A model generated the notes under the pieces. The model made no database searches, was not told the origin of the DNA, and worked only from the letters and a program-made list of their open reading frames with translations. From JBBQVZ01 sp038211015 (GTDB lineage Bacteria; Actinomycetota; UBA4738; HRBIN12): DNA of 8,551 nucleotides. Positions 5,309-8,551 of this stretch are shown here, piece after piece. The stretch is taken from assembly GCA_038211015.1 (NCBI GenBank), contig JBBQVZ010000136.1:1-8551 (forward strand), written 5' to 3'. How positions within the stretch are numbered: the stretch's first letter is position 1; each line of letters starts with the position of its first letter. A program made the position numbers and the translations under genes.

Positions 5309-6297
5309 GGTCCAGGACACCGGAGGCCGTAGGCGAACTCGGCCGAGTTCGGCGACACGCGGCACCCGGCTTCGTTCACCGCGACGAACGAGCCCGCGGG
5401 GATCGACTTCAGCTCGTCCATCAGTTCGTTCGTCCAGTGGGAGTTGACCTCACCTTGGAAATACCAGTCGCTGCCGTTGTCCGCCACGATCAGGCCATAG
5501 TGCTTCATCGCATCGATGATGACCTTCGCGTCGGCGCTGTACGTCGACGTGTCGAACCCGGCCTTGAGGCGGAAGCGCGCACCCATCGGCGGGCACCGGT
5601 TGTCGCTGCTGCCGGCTTGATGGCGGGCGGGCCATACGTAGTGCTGACTCGTGCAGTTCACGGTGAAACGGATCGCGTGCTGGATGGGTCCGGCGTCGAC
5701 CTCGTCCCAGCGCACGAGCCCGGGGAAGATCGGCAGACCCGCCGCGTCGGCCGAGGTCCACGTGTCGGGCCGCAGGTCGTTCGCGTTCGGCCCCTCCAGC
5801 TGGAAGATCGCGCCGCTGCCGGCCGAGGGGTTCCCGTCGTTCCACTCCGCCGCGTACAGCTCGTACAGCGTGCACGTGTCTCGATCGATCATCGTCGCGT
5901 GTCGGTCGGACCCGCCTTCCACGTGGATGTCGGGCCCGAACGGGTAGGGGCCGGGATCGCTCTCGTCGGCGTACCCGAAGTCGACATGCACGGTCTGATG
6001 GGAGCCATCCACCACGTCGAAGGGTATCCCGTAGTTCGGCGGACCGAAGTCCGGGTGAAGCAGCGTCGACCCGGCATGCATCGATCGCTTCCAGATCTTG
6101 CTCTTCTTCGCCACGGGGAGCTTGGAGATGTCCATGTTCCAGACGTTGTCGTCGGGGAAGACCTGGCACGAGCTGCCGGGCGCGGGAGTCCGCATGGGCA
6201 GGGGAGCGGCCGAAGCCGGCTGGAACGTCACCGCCGCGAGCATCAGGACCGCGGTCGCGGCGGCAGGTCGGATCCTCCCTTCCATGCGTCGCATCAT
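5305..6297 (-). CDS. Exported conserved protein of unknown function, six cysteines
   Basis: The 330-aa product has a clear Sec signal peptide: basic MMRRMEGRIR, a hydrophobic run rich in A, V and L (11-25), and an ASA-AP cleavage site near residue 30. No membrane anchor or lipobox follows, so it is probably secreted. The mature part has six cysteines (44, 142, 215, 235, 312, 327), which could form three disulfides. Motifs that look conserved include ADESDPGPYPFGPD (110-123), DRDTCTLYELY (138-148), WPARHQAG (222-229), PPMGARFRLKA (236-246) and MKHYGLIVADNGSDWYFQG (264-282). I recall similar secreted proteins in actinobacteria and acidobacteria but know no established function or catalytic residues. 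Start choice: GGGAAGG (6304-6310) is 6 bases from this ATG, whereas the ATG at 6303 abuts it directly. It lies downstream of ispG and converges on the GNAT remnant. Confidence 0.88.
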   Translation of the reverse strand: MMRRMEGRIRPAAATAVLMLAAVTFQPASAAPLPMRTPAPGSSCQVFPDDNVWNMDISKLPVAKKSKIWKRSMHAGSTLLHPDFGPPNYGIPFDVVDGSHQTVHVDFGYADESDPGPYPFGPDIHVEGGSDRHATMIDRDTCTLYELYAAEWNDGNPSAGSGAIFQLEGPNANDLRPDTWTSADAAGLPIFPGLVRWDEVDAGPIQHAIRFTVNCTSQHYVWPARHQAGSSDNRCPPMGARFRLKAGFDTSTYSADAKVIIDAMKHYGLIVADNGSDWYFQGEVNSHWTNELMDELKSIPAGSFVAVNEAGCRVSPNSAEFAYGLRCPGP

Positions 6298-6343
6298 CGG
6301 CATCCTTCCCGTAGGAAGTTGAGCCCGAGGCGGCGCTGGGTGC

Positions 6344-6362
6344 CTAGTCTGACCTAGACTAG
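6344..6362. repeat. 19-base dyad over the ispG stop codon, upstream of the exported-protein gene
   Basis: CTAGTCT (6344-6350) and AGACTAG (6356-6362) are exact reverse complements separated by GACCT. The dyad contains the ispG TAG stop and lies about 46 bases before the next gene's start. It is AT-richer than its surroundings and lacks a T tract, so it resembles a repressor or activator site more than a terminator. Any regulator is unknown. Confidence 0.4.
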
Positions 6363-7466
6363 CTCGTCTTCAGTGTCGGGAGCGATCGCTTTGGCGGCCG
6401 CGATCTTCTCGGCCTCCGCGACGAGTCGCTCCACGAACTGGTCCTCCGGGATCTTGTCCGTGACCTCGCCGTTCACGATCAGGAAGCCCTGGCCCTTGCC
6501 CGCGGCGATCCCGAGGTCGGCCTCACGTGCCTCACCGGGTCCGTTCACCACGCACCCCATCACGGCGACGCGGAGCGGCACCTTGATGCCCTTCTTCTCG
6601 AGCGCCTCGTTCACCTGCTTGGTCAGGCCCAGGACGTCGACCTCAGCGCGGCCGCACGATGGGCACGCGACCAGATCGAGACCGCGCTTACGGAGGCCGA
6701 GCGACTGCAGGATCGCGGTGCCGACCTTCACCTCCTCGACGGGATCGTCGGTGAGCGAGACCCGGATCGTGTCGCCGATGCCTTCGGCCAGGAGCGCCCC
6801 GATCCCCACGGCGCTCTTCACGCCGCCCATCGGCATGGGGCCGGCCTCGGTGACCCCGAGGTGCAGCGGGTAGTCACACTTCTCCGCCAGTTGGCGGTAC
6901 GCCTCGATCATCACGCGTGGGTTCGAATGCTTCACCGAGATCTTGATGTCGAAGAAGTCCTCGTCCTCCAGGATGCGGGCCTCGTTCAGCGCGGACTCGA
7001 CGAGCGCCTCCGGCGTGGGCCTGCCGTACTTCTCGAGCAGCTCCTTCTCGAGCGAGCCCGCGTTCACGCCGATGCGGATCGGCACGCCGCGCGCCCTCGC
7101 CTCGCGGGCGATCAGGCGGACCTTGTCCTGGTACTTGATGTTGCCCGGGTTGATCCGCAGTCCCTGGATGCCGGCCTCGAGCGCCGCCATGGCGTACTTC
7201 CACTGGAAGTGGATGTCCGCGACGACGGGAACGGTCGACTTGGCGGCGATCGCGGTGAGCGCCTCGGCGTCTTCCCAGTGCGGTACCGCGACGCGGACGA
7301 TGTCCACGCCCGTCGCGACCAGCGACGCGATCTGCTGCAACGTCGCGTTGATGTCGGCCGTCTTTGTGGTCGTCATCGACTGGACGCTGATAGGAGCGCC
7401 GCCGCCGATCGGCACGCCGCCGAGCGTGATCTGCCTCGTGTCGCGTCGCGTCGCCGTCACCTGCAT
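6354..7466 (-). CDS. ispG: 4-hydroxy-3-methylbut-2-en-1-yl diphosphate synthase (GcpE)
   Basis: IspG converts methylerythritol cyclodiphosphate to HMBPP, the penultimate step of the MEP isoprenoid pathway, with a [4Fe-4S] cluster fed by flavodoxin or ferredoxin. The 370-aa length is the usual bacterial two-domain form. The TIM-barrel domain (about 1-255) has the conserved start RRDTRQITLGGVPIGGGAPI, SVQSMTTTKTAD (27-38), VADIHFQWKYA (82-92) and LRINPGNI (103-110). The C-terminal iron-sulfur domain holds CPSC (Cys268, Cys271) and GCVVNGPGE (Cys305, Glu312), so all cluster ligands and the catalytic glutamate are present. The ATG at 7466 is preceded by GAGAG at 5-base spacing; an open frame continues further upstream but overlaps yjbQ and lacks family similarity. 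It lies 8 bases after yjbQ, probably in one transcript with the histidine kinase. Confidence 0.96.
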   Translation of the reverse strand: MQVTATRRDTRQITLGGVPIGGGAPISVQSMTTTKTADINATLQQIASLVATGVDIVRVAVPHWEDAEALTAIAAKSTVPVVADIHFQWKYAMAALEAGIQGLRINPGNIKYQDKVRLIAREARARGVPIRIGVNAGSLEKELLEKYGRPTPEALVESALNEARILEDEDFFDIKISVKHSNPRVMIEAYRQLAEKCDYPLHLGVTEAGPMPMGGVKSAVGIGALLAEGIGDTIRVSLTDDPVEEVKVGTAILQSLGLRKRGLDLVACPSCGRAEVDVLGLTKQVNEALEKKGIKVPLRVAVMGCVVNGPGEAREADLGIAAGKGQGFLIVNGEVTDKIPEDQFVERLVAEAEKIAAAKAIAPDTEDELV

Positions 7467-7474
7467 CAAGTCTC

Positions 7475-7924
7475 TCAGAGCCCGAACACCTGGAAGGTGA
7501 CACGGCGTGCCTTGGGCTCGTCCAGCTCCATGAAGATCAAGCGCTGCCACTTCCCGAACCCCGGTTCCCCGGCCACGACGGGGATGGCGTGCGATGTCGC
7601 CGACAGCATCATCGCCTTCACGTGCGCGTGGCCGTTCTTCCGCTCGTCCTCGTGCATGTTCTGCGTCCGGATGTCGAAGTCGTCGTGGGCGTAGTAGACG
7701 TCCTCGTGAGGGATCAGCTCGGTCAGATGTCGCCGGAAGTCCGCCATGGCGCCGTCCTCCCATTCGTTGATCAACAGCGCGGCCGTGGTGTGCTCGCAGA
7801 ACGCGATCGCCGCGCCCTCGGTGACCCCCGCGTCCTTGATCGCCCGCTTGAGGTCATCGGTCAGATCGAGGTATCCGTAGCGCTCCCCCGCGGTGACCTC
7901 GACGGTAGTAATCAACGACCTCAC
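7475..7924 (-). CDS. YjbQ/UPF0047 family protein
   Basis: This 149-aa protein covers the whole YjbQ (UPF0047) fold. Visible family signatures are FCEHTTAALLINE (42-54), GHAHVKAMMLSATSHAIP (98-115) and GEPGFGKWQRLIFMELD (119-135). His45, His99, His101 and His112 are candidates for the conserved metal/anion pocket. Some homologues show weak thiamine-phosphate synthase activity when overproduced in E. coli, hence the label 'secondary thiamine-phosphate synthase' in databases; the true role is not settled. The start is GTG 7924, backed by a strong GGAGGG site (7929-7934) at 4-base spacing. The GTG overlaps the histidine kinase stop (GTGA), so translation is coupled. ispG follows after 8 bases. 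Confidence 0.92.
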   Translation of the reverse strand: MRSLITTVEVTAGERYGYLDLTDDLKRAIKDAGVTEGAAIAFCEHTTAALLINEWEDGAMADFRRHLTELIPHEDVYYAHDDFDIRTQNMHEDERKNGHAHVKAMMLSATSHAIPVVAGEPGFGKWQRLIFMELDEPKARRVTFQVFGL

Positions 7925-8551
7925 GGTTCCCTCCTGTTCTTGGCCGCGGGTGCGACCGGTAGATCGAACGTGAACACGCTGCCTGTTCCGAGCTCGCTCT
8001 CCGCCTTGATGTGCCCTCCGTGCGCCTCGACGACCGAGCGCGCGATCGCGAGCCCGATGCCGGTGCCTCCGTCCTCGCGCGAGCGCGCGGGATCGGCGCG
8101 ATAGAACCGCTCGAAGAGGCGGGGAAGATGCTGGGGCGGTATGCCTACGCCGGTGTCGGCAACGCGCACTTCGACAGAGCCGTTGTGACTCTGCGCCGAC
8201 ACCATGACCGTTCCGCCGGACGGCGTGAACCTCACCGCGTTGTCCACCAGGTTGAACAACACCTGATGGATGCGCTCGCGATCGGCGTCGACGGGCGGGA
8301 GGTCGATGGGAAGCGCGCTCTCGACGCCGACGCCGCGGTCCGAGCGCGCGACCTCGATCTCCGAAAGGACCTGAGTCACGAGCGGAGCGAGCGGGGTCTC
8401 TTCGCGCAGCAGCGGGAGCTCACCGGACTCCAGTCGGGAGAGCTCCAAGAGCTGCTCGATCAACCTGCCCAGGCGCTCCGTCTGCGACAGCATCACGTGC
8501 AGCGTCTTCGGATCGGGCTGCTCCACGCCGTCCAGCAGGTTCTCCAGGTGC
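7921..8551 (-). CDS. Two-component sensor histidine kinase, C-terminal part (cut by window edge)
   Basis: This is the last ~209 residues of a HisKA/HATPase_c sensor kinase, which autophosphorylates on histidine and passes the phosphate to a response regulator. The sequence enters in the second helix of the dimerisation domain, just after where the H-box would lie (HLENLLDGVEQP, then QTERLGRLIEQLLELSRLESG). The ATP-binding domain is complete: N box NLVDNAVRFTPSGG (near 8253-8212), G1 box VADTGVGIP (near 8163-8137), F box LFERFYRADPARS, and G2 box GGTGIGLAIARSVVEAHGG (near 8070-8014). The sensor region, membrane segments and phosphoacceptor His lie beyond the right edge. The partner regulator is not visible and would be expected just upstream of the kinase. 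Its stop overlaps the yjbQ GTG. Basic residues (KNRREP) end the protein. Confidence 0.93.
   Translation of the reverse strand, partial: HLENLLDGVEQPDPKTLHVMLSQTERLGRLIEQLLELSRLESGELPLLREETPLAPLVTQVLSEIEVARSDRGVGVESALPIDLPPVDADRERIHQVLFNLVDNAVRFTPSGGTVMVSAQSHNGSVEVRVADTGVGIPPQHLPRLFERFYRADPARSREDGGTGIGLAIARSVVEAHGGHIKAESELGTGSVFTFDLPVAPAAKNRREP

Noticed and set aside
4987..6357. A long plus-strand open frame running from inside trpG across the exported-protein gene
   Set aside because: It starts inside trpG in another frame and lies opposite the exported-protein gene; its composition is shadow-like. Only its 5128-5214 stretch has meaning, as the start of the GNAT remnant.
7467..7763. An upstream extension of ispG by about 99 residues
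   Set aside because: It overlaps yjbQ, is Arg/Gly/Ala-rich and low in complexity, and the ATG at 7466 gives a normal-length IspG with family-like N-terminus.

Overview
The window is a GC-rich, gene-dense chromosomal segment. Gene content (rimP-nusA, a bacterial-type proS with an inserted editing domain, ispG, trpE-trpG), frequent GTG starts, 4-base start/stop overlaps and apparently leaderless promoters all suggest an Actinomycetota-like bacterium, possibly a deep or uncultured lineage. The class cannot be settled from the sequence. No mobile element, CRISPR array, tRNA or rRNA was seen, and most of the window is housekeeping.

Region 1 (1-2793, minus strand) reads proS, a small 89-aa unknown gene, a leader with a strong hairpin, rimP, then nusA, which runs off the left edge. 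It serves prolyl-tRNA charging, 30S maturation and transcription elongation/termination. RimP and NusA are translationally coupled through an ATGA overlap.

Region 2 (2794-5308, plus strand) is a tryptophan entry module: trpE and trpG, the two subunits of anthranilate synthase, overlapping by ATGA. The 257-base gap between proS and trpE holds what looks like a complete attenuation leader. It has a sigma70-like promoter, a 22-codon leader peptide with a Trp-Thr-Trp run that may start at or next to the transcript's first base, a perfect 12-bp inverted repeat, and a terminator-like hairpin before the trpE ribosome binding site. Just after trpG lies the remnant of a GNAT acetyltransferase: its first ~29 and last ~30 residues remain, the catalytic middle is gone, and the two parts are out of frame. 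I consider this leader and the GNAT remnant the two most informative non-standard features here.

Region 3 (5305-8551, minus strand) reads a sensor histidine kinase (N-terminus outside the window), a YjbQ-family protein, ispG of the MEP isoprenoid pathway, then an exported protein of unknown function with six cysteines. The first three genes are tightly packed (4-base overlap, then an 8-base gap) and look co-transcribed. The exported protein follows a 19-base dyad that covers the ispG stop codon and may have its own control. Its stop codon shares the bases CTAG with the stop of the GNAT remnant on the opposite strand.

In many actinobacteria ispG lies near proS, rimP and nusA. Here trpEG, the GNAT remnant and the exported-protein gene sit between ispG and proS.
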